A DNA stretch of 36,382 bases. Source: Methylobacter sp. Lineage in GTDB: Bacteria > Pseudomonadota > Gammaproteobacteria > Methylococcales > Methylomonadaceae. Positions within the stretch are counted from its first letter, which is position 1. The number at the start of each line of letters is the position of its first letter. Position numbers and translations under genes: made by a program. The DNA is taken from positions 1 through 36,382 of the forward strand of contig NZ_JAUXVR010000046.1 in the NCBI RefSeq assembly GCF_030680395.1, read 5' to 3'. The notes under the pieces were generated by a model, which made no database searches, was not told the DNA's origin, and saw nothing but the letters and a program-made list of their open reading frames with translations. Below are positions 15,441-23,705 of the stretch, piece after piece.

Positions 15441-16549
15441 CGAAACAGACTTAGCAAACTCACCATTCCCCAGGCTAAACCTCCCGCTGCCGGAATTGTC
15501 AAAACCCAGGCCCAAACAATCCGTTCGATGATGGAAAGCTTAAGTGCGTGAGGATTCTTCGCAAAGCCCACACCCATAATCGCGGTTGAAATACTATGCG
15601 TCGTGGAAACCGGCATGCCGAAATGAGCCGCAGCCAGAAGAATGGTCGCCGAACTGGTTTCCGCTGCAAAACCGTTTATCGGGTGTAATTTCACCATTTT
15701 GTGACCGAGCGTTTTGATAATACGCCAGCCGCCTACCGCAGTGCCTGACGCCATGATCAAAGCGCAAGCAAAAATAATCCAGGTATCGATGTCTTTTTCC
15801 CCTCCGTCCGGCCGTAAGAACTCAGCCCAGGCCGGTAATTGATCGAGCGTACCGGCGCTGTTAGCGCCAAAAATCGCCAAGGCGATAATGCCCATGGTTT
15901 TTTGCGCATCGTTGCTGCCATGGGCGAATCCCATATAACCGGCTGACAAAAGCTGGGCTTTCCCGAACGCAACATTAACCCATTTCGGACGGGCTATTCG
16001 CGCCATTATGCCACCCATGGAATTCATGCCGCTGATGATAGCCATCAGGCCGCCCATTATTATGACGCCCAAGGTAAAACCGGCAATCGGCGAACTGACC
16101 ATCGGAATCACTACTTTCCAAAGTAAACCTTTATTTTCCGTCCAGACTGCCGCGGTTTTCGACCACATCAAAACATCGAAATTATTGTTTCCTGCCGCAA
16201 GAGCCGCACCGCACAAGCCGCCGATCAGGGCATGGCTTGAAGAAGACGGCAACCCTAATGCCCAAGTAATAAGATTCCAGATAATTGCACCGGTCAGGGC
16301 GCAAATCAAAACTTCGGAGCTGACAGTCACCATACTGGTATCCACCAGTCCCGACGAAATGGTTTTGGCTACGGCTGTACCCGAGAACGCACCGATTAAA
16401 TTAGTGATCGCTGCAAGTATTACGGCTTGCGTCGGCGTTAATACTTTTGTGGCAACAACCGTAGCAATCGAGTTCGCGGTGTCATGGAACCCGTTAATGA
16501 ACTCAAATACCAGCGCTGCCAAGATGACAAACAGGAGCAAAGTCAGCAT
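15437..16549 (-). CDS. pit: Low-affinity inorganic phosphate transporter, Pit family
   Basis: A 370-residue polytopic inner-membrane protein with about ten hydrophobic segments. Both signature repeats of the PiT family are present: GFHDTANSIA near the N-terminus and GSNDAQKTMG in the second half, plus GLPSSSSHALIG and GMPVSTTHSIS. These line the phosphate/cation site. It follows a DUF47 gene by 10 bases, the usual operon of a Pit carrier and its regulator. The last bases overlap the frameshifted tail of higA on the other strand. Confidence 0.95.
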   Translation of the reverse strand: MLTLLLFVILAALVFEFINGFHDTANSIATVVATKVLTPTQAVILAAITNLIGAFSGTAVAKTISSGLVDTSMVTVSSEVLICALTGAIIWNLITWALGLPSSSSHALIGGLCGAALAAGNNNFDVLMWSKTAAVWTENKGLLWKVVIPMVSSPIAGFTLGVIIMGGLMAIISGMNSMGGIMARIARPKWVNVAFGKAQLLSAGYMGFAHGSNDAQKTMGIIALAIFGANSAGTLDQLPAWAEFLRPDGGEKDIDTWIIFACALIMASGTAVGGWRIIKTLGHKMVKLHPINGFAAETSSATILLAAAHFGMPVSTTHSISTAIMGVGFAKNPHALKLSIIERIVWAWVLTIPAAGGLAWGMVSLLSLFR

Positions 16550-16559
16550 GACAACCCTT

Positions 16560-17189
16560 TTATGAATTTTTTAAAATGATGTGGTAGACGACGTTGCCCG
16601 CATCGCGGCAGCGATCAATCGCTTTTTCGAGGATTTCAAACAAATTCATTTTTACCAGATAACGGATAGGATCGGTCTCATTGGCGTAAGCATCCCGATA
16701 CAATTCAAGGATTTGACGATCAGCTTCACCTTCAATAGTTTGCAACTGATCGTTTAATTTTTTGATTTTATCCAGATCCATGCCCTGGCGTAACAATCCG
16801 ACCATTTGTTCCAAAACTTCGCAGGCCTGTTCCAGCATAGCGGCACGACTAATAAAATCGACATCGCCTATGCGAGCTACCGCCAGCGTATATCGCTCCG
16901 CAAACTTTTCTACGACCTTAGGGATTTTGTAGAGGGCACTGTTAAGCGCTTCGATATCTTCACGTTCGAGCACAGTAACAAAAGTATTGACTAATTCTTC
17001 GCTAATTTGTGCGAATAAATCTTTCTCCCGACGGCGCGCTTCTTTAAATTTTTCCAAAGATAATTCAGACACAGGTGCGCTTAATAATTCGATTAGCGCT
17101 CGAGCCGACGAACTTGCGGACTCGGAACTGGCTTCAAGCAAGCCGTAGAATTTATCACCTTTTCCGAAGATGGTTTGTAATGAGAACAT
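16560..17189 (-). CDS. DUF47/PhoU-like Pit accessory protein
   Basis: A 209-residue, wholly helical cytoplasmic protein of the DUF47 family, related to PhoU. Start MFSLQTIFGKGDKFYGLLE, the segment EGEADRQILELYRDAY and the end IDRCRDAGNVVYHIILKNS are typical. These proteins are encoded next to Pit carriers and are thought to regulate phosphate uptake. AAGGA precedes the ATG by 6 bases. The gene is first in the operon. I found no clear Pho box upstream, so phosphate control is not supported here. Confidence 0.92.
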   Translation of the reverse strand: MFSLQTIFGKGDKFYGLLEASSESASSSARALIELLSAPVSELSLEKFKEARRREKDLFAQISEELVNTFVTVLEREDIEALNSALYKIPKVVEKFAERYTLAVARIGDVDFISRAAMLEQACEVLEQMVGLLRQGMDLDKIKKLNDQLQTIEGEADRQILELYRDAYANETDPIRYLVKMNLFEILEKAIDRCRDAGNVVYHIILKNS

Positions 17190-17353
17190 GTAGTTTCCTT
17201 TGTTTTATGAGCCATGAAGCATTTATTCTTTGTGTAATTATCGCATAACATTGTTTTTTATTATCACTAGATCAAAATTGAAATACCTGACAAGGATTTA
17301 AGAAACTGCCGAATTACGAATTTTCTTATGTGGAATAAGCCTTGTAGGCCGCA

Positions 17354-17382
17354 GGTTGGGCTGAATGCAATGAAGTCCAACC
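17354..17382. repeat. REP-like dyad
   Basis: GGTTGGGCT at the left and AGTCCAACC at the right form an imperfect hairpin with an 11-base middle. This 'GGTTGGGCT...GCCCAACC' design is common among bacterial REP sequences. Confidence 0.45.
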
Positions 17383-17474
17383 ATTCACCGTTCACAGCAG
17401 GTAATATTCTCAACAGTAAGCTCGCTTGGTAAAAAGTATGGAAAATTCGTCATTTTGTCAGTAAACAAAGTAAT

Positions 17475-17582
17475 AACTTTGATCGTGTCGATTTGCTGAT
17501 TGCTCATTCTGCTAAGGGACATCATTGTGAAAGCGTGCTGGCGTTCGATAAAAGGCTTCAAAATTTACTGGCTTTGAGTTAA
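17475..17582 (+). pseudogene. PIN-domain (VapC-type) C-terminal remnant
   Basis: The frame ending at TAA 17580-17582 reads NFDRVDLLIAHSA, then GHHCESVLAFDKRLQNL. This matches the C-terminal part of PIN nucleases, where 'aDflIa..A...gc..vlTFDkkl' carries the third acidic site (D in VDLLIA) and the final FDK strand-helix. The upstream two thirds of the domain and any start codon are missing. It is therefore a fragment of a former toxin gene. Confidence 0.6.
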
Positions 17583-17684
17583 TCGAATAAAGATTAATGA
17601 AGCATTATCTTTACGGCCTTTGATTTTTAACGTCAGAATAAAGTCTACAATTCATTCCAGCATCATTAATTGCTTACATACAGT

Positions 17685-18242
17685 ATGTCTAAAATTAAGT
17701 ATTCAATTGAAGCGCGCGCTTACGATATTATTGGCTTGGCAGCCCATGATTTTTGGGTATTAAGAAATGAAAAAGGGAATGTTTTAGGTCAATTGCATGG
17801 ACTGGCAACGAATACTGAAAACAGGATAAAACCGATTGGTACTATTGGCGATAAGCTGAAATTTTATCATTTTGGTTCTCGCGCCATCTTATTAGGCTTA
17901 AACCCGAATTGTGATTTGAACTACATAAAAGCCGGTCAAAAATCAAAGCTGATGTTTTCCGAAAGCTCAGATGCTGTATTAGACCGATGGGATAATGCAG
18001 TTAAAGCTCTCCCTTATCTGAATAGTCTTGACGTACCTTACACGCCTTTTGGAATTCTTGGTTTAGCTCATGTCAACAGTAACACGGCCTATACATTATT
18101 AGGTCAGCTCATGGGTATACCCGTGCATAACTTTTCAGGTTGCTGGCAGCCGGGATGTCGAAATGCCGATAAAATTCTAACTTCTTCGCAGCTGGAAATC
18201 ATGAGATATCCCCAAGACCTGTCTGATATTGACTTCGCTTAA
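17685..18242 (+). CDS. Hypothetical protein, 185 residues
   Basis: I do not recognise a characterised family. The ATG at 17685 is preferred to the TTG at 17670. The protein begins MSKIKYSIEARAYDIIGLAA without a signal peptide. It is of mixed alpha/beta composition, with segments AHDFWVLRNEKGNVLGQLHG, FGSRAILLGLNP and VPYTPFGILGLAHVNSNT. The last region resembles a compact enzyme-like or phage-associated domain, with C and H residues (NFSGCWQPGCRN). No catalytic site can be assigned. The gene stands alone before a repeat and the exopolysaccharide locus. Confidence 0.6.
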   Translation: MSKIKYSIEARAYDIIGLAAHDFWVLRNEKGNVLGQLHGLATNTENRIKPIGTIGDKLKFYHFGSRAILLGLNPNCDLNYIKAGQKSKLMFSESSDAVLDRWDNAVKALPYLNSLDVPYTPFGILGLAHVNSNTAYTLLGQLMGIPVHNFSGCWQPGCRNADKILTSSQLEIMRYPQDLSDIDFA

Positions 18243-18297
18243 TGACTTATCAGTACTCAGTCAGTCTTGTTTAGCTCAGCGTAAATCCGCTCATCTC

Positions 18298-18363
18298 ATT
18301 CGACAAGCTCTCACCACGAACGGAATCAATAATTTACCGTTCGTCCTGAGTCTGTCGAAGAAT
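18298..18363. repeat. Long imperfect palindrome, REP-type
   Basis: Left arm ATTCGACAAGCTCTCACCACG + AACGG, right arm CCGTTCGTCCTGAGTCTGT + CGAAGAAT; the inner arms CGAACGG/CCGTTCG pair exactly around a 13-base middle. The 'CTTCGACAGGCTCAGGACGAACGG' type is a widespread bacterial repeat, here in diverged form. Confidence 0.6.
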
Positions 18364-18463
18364 TCAATCAGTGCTTACCTGAAATCAGTCTGATCTTCAT
18401 CTGATTTTAATTAAACCCACAGGTCTCCTCTCATCTTGTCTCTGTAATCTTTATCCAAACGTA

Positions 18464-18524
18464 GCGACCTGCGCGTAATGTCGGTCGCGATGACTTTGGG
18501 GATGAACGCTTTTCGTCGTTCATC
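18464..18524 (+). promoter_or_regulatory. Two leader hairpins ahead of the exopolysaccharide locus
   Basis: GCGACC/GGTCGC (18464-18488) and GATGAACG/CGTTCATC (18501-18524) form two successive stem-loops 34-94 bases before the first gene. They could control transcription or mRNA stability. GTAGCG at 18462 recalls part of the RfaH ops motif, but the rest does not match. Confidence 0.35.
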
Positions 18525-18557
18525 ATTGAGCGCAGACAAAATAGGAGTTTAACGAAT

Positions 18558-19979
18558 ATGCCACTCGGACTAGGTAATATCTTCAACGGGCTCTTTAAGC
18601 AATATGGACACACAGTTATCCTGTTGCTGCGGTTTATCGACATAGCCATGCTAATTGGCGCTGCTTGGGTTTCTCATTATTTCTGGCTACGCCAGTTCGT
18701 TATCGATCAGGATTACCGGATAGTAGTCTCTCTCGGTGTTTTGGCGGCCATCATCTTTTTCGAAATCGGCCAGGTTTACCGTCCCTGGCGGAATGATGCG
18801 ATGCGCGGGGAAATTCCGCGTATCGTCAGGGCTTGGGTATCGGCCATCGTATTGGTCATATCTATTGTTGCGTTGATTCGTTTGCATTTCTGGTTCGGCT
18901 CCAGTTATCGGTGGATCGTCACCTGGTGGGTGCTGGGATTGTTATTCGTATTGACCGCCCGTAGCCTGCTTTCCCACACGTTGCAATGGTTGCGTGCTCG
19001 CGGCTGGTCTCAGGGACGTATCGTCCTGGTCGGATTAAACCAGATGGCCGTTGCCGTTAGCGGACAGTTGAATCATTCATCCTGGGCCGGTTTGCAAGTG
19101 ATTGGCTACATCGATGACCGGTCAGAAAATCGGCATTTGGTGAGTGATTTTTCGCTGCCTCGGCTTGGGGGATTGGACGAGCTCGCTGACATAGTTACCA
19201 AGGAATCCATAGACGAAGTATGGATTGCGTTTCCCGGCGAATCGCTTGCCGAACGCGCGCAATATCAATTACGCCATCTGCCGGTCAGTATCCGCTTGGT
19301 TATCGACTGTTTTGCGTTCAAGCAAAGTAAATTCCTCAGCTTGAACACGGTGGCCGGTATTCCGACCCTGGATTTTTCGGTTTCTCCGTTGCACGGCATT
19401 AACCGCTATATCAAGGAGGTTATGGATAGATTATTTGCGCTGATTCTGTTGATGCTGATCAGTCCGTTGCTGTTAGTCATCGCTATCGGAGTCAAGCTGA
19501 GTTCAAAAGGCCCGGTGTTTTACCGGCAAGAGCGGGTCGGCTGGAACAACCGTTCGTTCACGATGCTGAAGTTCCGCTCGATGCCGGTGGACGCCGAGGC
19601 CAAAACCGGCGCGGTGTGGTCTAAGCCCGGCGAAAAACGCGCAACCCGGTTTGGCGGCTTTTTGCGCAAAACCAGTCTTGACGAACTACCGCAACTGATC
19701 AATGTACTGACCGGCGATATGTCTTTGGTCGGACCCAGGCCAGAACGCCCGGATTTTGTCGAGGTCTTCAAGGATCAGGTGCCTAATTACATGAAAAAGC
19801 ACATGGTCAAGGCCGGTATCACCGGCTGGGCTCAAGTCAACGGTTGGCGCGGGGATACCGATTTAAACCGGCGCATCGAGCACGATTTGTATTACATCCA
19901 GCATTGGTCGGTATGGTTCGATCTGGAAATTGCACTGCGCACGGTGCTAACCGGTTTTATCAATAAAAATGCGTATTGA
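18558..19979 (+). CDS. Polyprenyl-phosphate sugar-1-phosphate transferase (WcaJ-type)
   Basis: A 473-residue polyisoprenyl-phosphate hexose-1-phosphate transferase that starts repeat-unit assembly on undecaprenyl phosphate. N-terminal helices (four, residues about 20-135) are followed by a Rossmann-like CoA-binding-type domain (GRIVLVGLNQ..., about 150-265). The C-terminal catalytic domain starts with a membrane-inserted helix (KEVMDRLFALILLM) and has the family motifs: GPVFYRQERVG, LKFRSM, RKTSLDELPQL, GDMSLVGPRPE, KAGITGWAQVNGWRG. TSLDELPQ contains the catalytic Asp-Glu pair. Substrate is probably UDP-glucose or UDP-galactose, as for the WcaJ group, and GalE is encoded in the locus. Shine-Dalgarno AGGAG lies about 9 bases upstream. 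The sugar is inferred. Confidence 0.92.
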   Translation: MPLGLGNIFNGLFKQYGHTVILLLRFIDIAMLIGAAWVSHYFWLRQFVIDQDYRIVVSLGVLAAIIFFEIGQVYRPWRNDAMRGEIPRIVRAWVSAIVLVISIVALIRLHFWFGSSYRWIVTWWVLGLLFVLTARSLLSHTLQWLRARGWSQGRIVLVGLNQMAVAVSGQLNHSSWAGLQVIGYIDDRSENRHLVSDFSLPRLGGLDELADIVTKESIDEVWIAFPGESLAERAQYQLRHLPVSIRLVIDCFAFKQSKFLSLNTVAGIPTLDFSVSPLHGINRYIKEVMDRLFALILLMLISPLLLVIAIGVKLSSKGPVFYRQERVGWNNRSFTMLKFRSMPVDAEAKTGAVWSKPGEKRATRFGGFLRKTSLDELPQLINVLTGDMSLVGPRPERPDFVEVFKDQVPNYMKKHMVKAGITGWAQVNGWRGDTDLNRRIEHDLYYIQHWSVWFDLEIALRTVLTGFINKNAY

Positions 19980-19980
19980 A

Positions 19981-20051
19981 ACGAAGGGCGAAGGGCGAAA
20001 GCCCAATCTCCAAATTACGCAGCCCTTAGCCTTTCGTCTTTCGCCTGCTTT
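19981..20051 (-). repeat. Palindromic element, copy 1 (inverted relative to copy 2)
   Basis: GGGCGAAGGGCGAAAGCCCA at the left and AGCCTTTCGTCTTTCGCCT at the right are G-rich and C-rich arms around CAATCTCCAAATTACGCAGC. The core is the reverse complement of the core at 21234-21258. It lies between the glycosyl-1-phosphate transferase gene and wza. Confidence 0.7.
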
Positions 20052-20078
20052 TAAAATAACTATAGGAACGCATTTGCC

Positions 20079-21191
20079 ATGATGAGATTAATGTTTAGAA
20101 CAATGCCCCTGATACCGGCTTTACTGCTGTCGGCTTGCTCTTTAACGCCCGGCATGGATATGAACGCCGAAAACAACGTGTCGGAGCTGGAGCTGCCGGT
20201 CATGAAGGGCGGCAAAATGGTCAAGGAAAAAACCAGGATTATCCCGATTACCGCAGATTTGATCATCGAGCGGGAAAACGCCAGACAGCAGGCGGTCAAC
20301 AATCTTCCGCCTGTCGATATTAGCCAGGCTACTTATCGAATAGGCCCTCACGATAGATTGCAGATTACAGTTTGGGAGCACCCGGAGCTGAACGATCCCG
20401 GAGGCGAAAAGATCATGCCCGAGTTGGCCGGTAAAGTGGTGGGAGACGATGGCATGCTGTATTACCCGTATGTGGGCAACATCCATGTGGCGGGAAAAAC
20501 CGTCAGCGAAGTCAGGACGCTGTTGACCAGCGAGCTGTCCAAATATTTCAAGAAGGTTAAACTCGATATTCGCGTGTTGTCTTTCCAGAGTCATCGGGCA
20601 GCTATCGTCGGCGAAGTTAAAACGCCGGGCATTCAGGCCATGACGGAAACACCGTTGACAGTCGCTGAAGCCATCAGTCGTGCAGGCGGAGTGACTCAGG
20701 ACGCCGATATGAGCAACGTGGCCCTGGCGCGCGACGGCAAACTCTACAAGATCGACGTGCTGGCGCTATACGAAAAGGGCGGTTCTACCCAGAACCTGCT
20801 GCTCAAGGACGGCGATGTGCTGAATATCCCCGACCGCAAGGACAACAAAGTATTAGTGATGGGCGAAGTCGGCAGGCAGCAGGCCTTGCAGGTCAACAAA
20901 GGCAAGCTGTCGCTCTCGCAAGCCTTGGCGGAAGCTTACGGTCTCGACTTCAATAGTTCCAGGCCGGGAGAGATTTTTGTGTTTCGGCCGGGCGACATGA
21001 CCCCAGAGATTTTTCAGTTGAATGCGGAATCCGCCGACGCGATGATTCTGGCCGACCAGTTTGCTTTGCAAGCGCATGATACCGTTTTTGTGGGTGCCGC
21101 AGGCGTTACCCAATGGTCACGGGTTCTCAACCAAATCCTGCCGTCATCTTTCACATCGATTATGTCGCGTGCCGCCTTTATGGGAATGTGA
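20079..21191 (+). CDS. wza: Wza-type polysaccharide export lipoprotein
   Basis: A 370-residue outer-membrane export protein. Signal peptide II with lipobox LLSAC, lipidated C20. Residues about 85-185 form the poly_export domain (YRIGPHDRLQITVWEHPEL, GMLYYPYVGNIHVAGKTVSEVR). Two SLBB domains follow (AAIVGEVKTPGIQAM, AEAISRAGGV, and KVLVMGEVGRQQAL, SQALAEAYG). The C-terminal part ends with an amphipathic stretch (ADQFALQAHDTVFV, SRVLNQILPS) that would form the outer-membrane barrel helix. It forms the channel that carries polymer across the outer membrane, docking on the Wzc protein encoded next. The gene is bracketed by inverted copies of a palindromic element. Confidence 0.93.
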   Translation: MMRLMFRTMPLIPALLLSACSLTPGMDMNAENNVSELELPVMKGGKMVKEKTRIIPITADLIIERENARQQAVNNLPPVDISQATYRIGPHDRLQITVWEHPELNDPGGEKIMPELAGKVVGDDGMLYYPYVGNIHVAGKTVSEVRTLLTSELSKYFKKVKLDIRVLSFQSHRAAIVGEVKTPGIQAMTETPLTVAEAISRAGGVTQDADMSNVALARDGKLYKIDVLALYEKGGSTQNLLLKDGDVLNIPDRKDNKVLVMGEVGRQQALQVNKGKLSLSQALAEAYGLDFNSSRPGEIFVFRPGDMTPEIFQLNAESADAMILADQFALQAHDTVFVGAAGVTQWSRVLNQILPSSFTSIMSRAAFMGM

Positions 21192-21193
21192 GA

Positions 21194-21290
21194 AAGGCTA
21201 AAGGCTATAAGGGCTAAGGGCTAAGGGCTAAGGGTTGGGCTGCGTAATTTGGGGATTGGCTTTTTTCGCCTTTTGCCTTGCGCCTTTCGC
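21194..21290 (+). repeat. Palindromic element, copy 2, with heptamer tandem repeat
   Basis: Starts right after the wza stop with repeats of the heptamer TAAGGGC/AAGGGCT (21194-21237). It continues with core GGGCTGCGTAATTTGGGGAT and ends with C-rich pieces (CGCCTTTTGCCTTGCGCCTTT) that pair with the G-rich left side. The core matches the reverse complement of copy 1 with two differences in about 24 bases. Confidence 0.7.
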
Positions 21291-21322
21291 CTCAACCACT
21301 TTTCTTTTCACACGATTGGGAT

Positions 21323-23704
21323 ATGAAAACTATGTACTCACAAAATGAAGCTACTATACAGCTCCCGCCGATGAATCCATCCCGGATCGAGGAGCACGGC
21401 GTCAGTATCCGCGATACTATCGATCTGCTGATCGAAGGCAGAAAGATCATTCTGATGGCGCTATCGACTGTCCTGCTGATCACGTCGGCCTACTTGATAC
21501 TTGCGCCGCGCACTTACAAGGCCGATGCGTTGTTGCGGATCGACAAGAACAAGGCGCTGCTCGCCGCTCCGCTACGGAGCGAGGCCAACGGCGCTTCGAC
21601 TGAAGCCGATAATCCCCGGGCGCAGCGTGAGGTAGAAATCCTCCGCTCGCGTTCGGTGCTCGGCAAGGTGGTGGATGACCTGAACCTGATGGTCGAGTAT
21701 TCACCCAATTATTTCCCCATTATCGGAGAAACGCTGGCTCGAAGGCATGACGCCCATGACGGGATTGCAAGTTCATGGTGGGGCTTCGGCCGCTGGGCCT
21801 GGGGCGGCGAAAAGCTGAAGATCGCCGCCTTCACTGTGCCGGATCGTTATCTGGGCAAAGCGTTTACGCTGATCGCTCTGGAAGCAGGCCGCTTTCGTTT
21901 GCTCGGGCCCAAGGATGAAACTCTGATCGAAGGGCAGACAGGCGACACTCTGACAGCCGACATGGGCGAAACTGAGCCTGCCGTTATTAAGGTCGCGGAA
22001 CTTGAGGCATATCCCGGTACTCATTTTGAGTTGACCCGGAAAACCTCGCTGGCAGCCATCGAAATCCTGCAAAAAGCCTTTTCGGTCAAGGAAGTTTCCA
22101 AGGACACGGATATTCTCAGCGTCGAACTAAAGGGGCGTAATCCGGAACAACTGGCTAAATCAGTTAATGACATCGCCACCATTTATGTCAACGCGACCGT
22201 CAATTGGGAGTCTGCGGAAGCCTCGCAAAAGCTGGGTTTTCTGGAAAACCAGCTGCCTGTTGTCAAGGAACGGCTGGAAAAGGCGGAGCAGGGCCTGAGC
22301 GCCTACAGGCAACAGCATGGCGCGGTCGACATATCCGCCGAGGCTGAAATACTGCTCAAGCAGGCTGCCGAAATGGAGACACTGGGCATTCAGCTCAAAC
22401 AAAAGTACGAAGAGCAGAATCAACACCTGGAGGGCGCTCATCCGGACATGATCGCCACCAAGGGTCAAATCAGACGCATCGACCAAAAGCTGGCGGGGTT
22501 AGAGAAACGGATTAAAGATTTGCCGCGCACTCAGCAGAATATGGTGAGCCTGGCGCGGGATGTGCAGGTCAATACCGAGCTTTATACTTCGCTGCTGAAC
22601 AGCGCCCAGGAACAGCGCATTGCTGCGGCCGGTTCGCTGGGTAACTCCCGTATTGTCGATTTTGCGGTGACCCCGGAAAAACCGTATTGGCCGAAACCCG
22701 GCCTGCTGTTAGCCATCGCCACCTTGTTGGGCTTGAGTGCGGGCTCTGCGATAGTGTTTCTTAGACACTCCTTGCAACGTCACGACAACTATCCGGCCTT
22801 GCTGGAATATCAGGTGGGCTTGCCGCTATTTGCCGCCATCCCGCATAGCAAAAAACAGCGTCGGTTGGCGCGTCTGATCGATCAGGGCAGGGATCGCGAA
22901 CCCGGCATTCTGGTCAGTCAGGACCCGCTCGATATTTCGGTGGAGTCTTTGCGCGGCCTGCGCACAACCCTGGAAGCGACTTTTGCCAGCGACGCGAGCA
23001 AAGTCATCATGGTCAGCAGTCCTGCGCCGGGCATGGGTAAGTCTTTTGTCAGCACCAACCTTTCCGCATTGTTGGCGAGTATCAAAAAACGCGTACTGAT
23101 CATCGATGCCGACATGCGCAACGGCCGACTGCACGAAACGTTTTCAGTCGACAAGGGACCGGGGCTTTCCGACCTGTTAGCCGGCAGGGCCACGCTGGGC
23201 GAGGTTATCGTCAGCCTGCCCGATGTCGGCGTGGATTTGATACCGCGGGGAAATATGGTGCTGAACCCTGCGGAATTGCTGGTTCTGGGGCATCTGGAGG
23301 AGACACTTGAGCAGTTGAAAAGTTTTTATAACCATATCGTGATCGATTCGCCGCCGATTTTGGGCGCCACCGACGCGGCCATTATAGGCAAGTACGCCGA
23401 CGCTACGTTTCTGGTGGTCAAGGAAGGCCGCTACACGGCGCAGGAATTGGAAGTCAGCTTCAGGCGGTTCCAACAGGTCGGCGTGAAACCGAACGGCTTC
23501 ATTATCAACGATATGAAAGAAGGGTCATCGTATTACCCCTATTACGGCTATGCCTACAAGCGGACCGATATGGAGCCCAAGAGTCAGTCGGTATTCTCGG
23601 CCGGATATCAGGCAGTGGGCGATTGGTTAGGGAAACGCCAGGACCATGATTATCTGCTGGGCGGAGAATCTGCGGAAGACACAGACGACAAGGTACAAGT
23701 GTAA
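21323..23704 (+). CDS. wzc: Wzc-type chain-length regulator and tyrosine autokinase
   Basis: A 793-residue inner-membrane co-polymerase with a fused bacterial tyrosine kinase. The ATG at 21323 is chosen over the TTG at 21278. The N-terminal Wzz domain has TM1 (IILMALSTVLLITSAYLI) and a large periplasmic coiled-coil region (about 270-420) with a GNVR-like segment, then TM2 (LLLAIATLLGLSAGSAIVFL, preceded by the P-rich KPYWPKPG). The kinase domain has Walker A (SPAPGMGKS), A' (VLIIDADMRNGR) and Walker B (HIVIDSPP). The C-terminus holds a tyrosine cluster, YYPYYGYAY, the autophosphorylation sites. Cycles of phosphorylation control polymer length and export with Wza. wzy starts one base after its stop. 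Confidence 0.94.
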   Translation: MKTMYSQNEATIQLPPMNPSRIEEHGVSIRDTIDLLIEGRKIILMALSTVLLITSAYLILAPRTYKADALLRIDKNKALLAAPLRSEANGASTEADNPRAQREVEILRSRSVLGKVVDDLNLMVEYSPNYFPIIGETLARRHDAHDGIASSWWGFGRWAWGGEKLKIAAFTVPDRYLGKAFTLIALEAGRFRLLGPKDETLIEGQTGDTLTADMGETEPAVIKVAELEAYPGTHFELTRKTSLAAIEILQKAFSVKEVSKDTDILSVELKGRNPEQLAKSVNDIATIYVNATVNWESAEASQKLGFLENQLPVVKERLEKAEQGLSAYRQQHGAVDISAEAEILLKQAAEMETLGIQLKQKYEEQNQHLEGAHPDMIATKGQIRRIDQKLAGLEKRIKDLPRTQQNMVSLARDVQVNTELYTSLLNSAQEQRIAAAGSLGNSRIVDFAVTPEKPYWPKPGLLLAIATLLGLSAGSAIVFLRHSLQRHDNYPALLEYQVGLPLFAAIPHSKKQRRLARLIDQGRDREPGILVSQDPLDISVESLRGLRTTLEATFASDASKVIMVSSPAPGMGKSFVSTNLSALLASIKKRVLIIDADMRNGRLHETFSVDKGPGLSDLLAGRATLGEVIVSLPDVGVDLIPRGNMVLNPAELLVLGHLEETLEQLKSFYNHIVIDSPPILGATDAAIIGKYADATFLVVKEGRYTAQELEVSFRRFQQVGVKPNGFIINDMKEGSSYYPYYGYAYKRTDMEPKSQSVFSAGYQAVGDWLGKRQDHDYLLGGESAEDTDDKVQV

Positions 23705-23705
23705 G

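Larger units (their letters stand above)
17190..17684. other. Intergenic region with REP-like dyad and PIN remnant
   Basis: Holds the promoter region of the phosphate operon (not resolved), a REP-like dyad GGTTGG...CCAACC at 17354-17382, and a PIN-domain gene fragment at 17475-17582. Nothing else is supported. Confidence 0.5.

Noticed and set aside
17190-17330. Pho box before the DUF47-Pit operon
   Set aside because: No two CTGTCAT-like repeats with the right 11-base spacing could be found.
18462-18475. Possible RfaH ops/JUMPstart element before the exopolysaccharide locus
   Set aside because: Only GTAGCG matches; the GGCG lead and surrounding JUMPstart sequence are absent.
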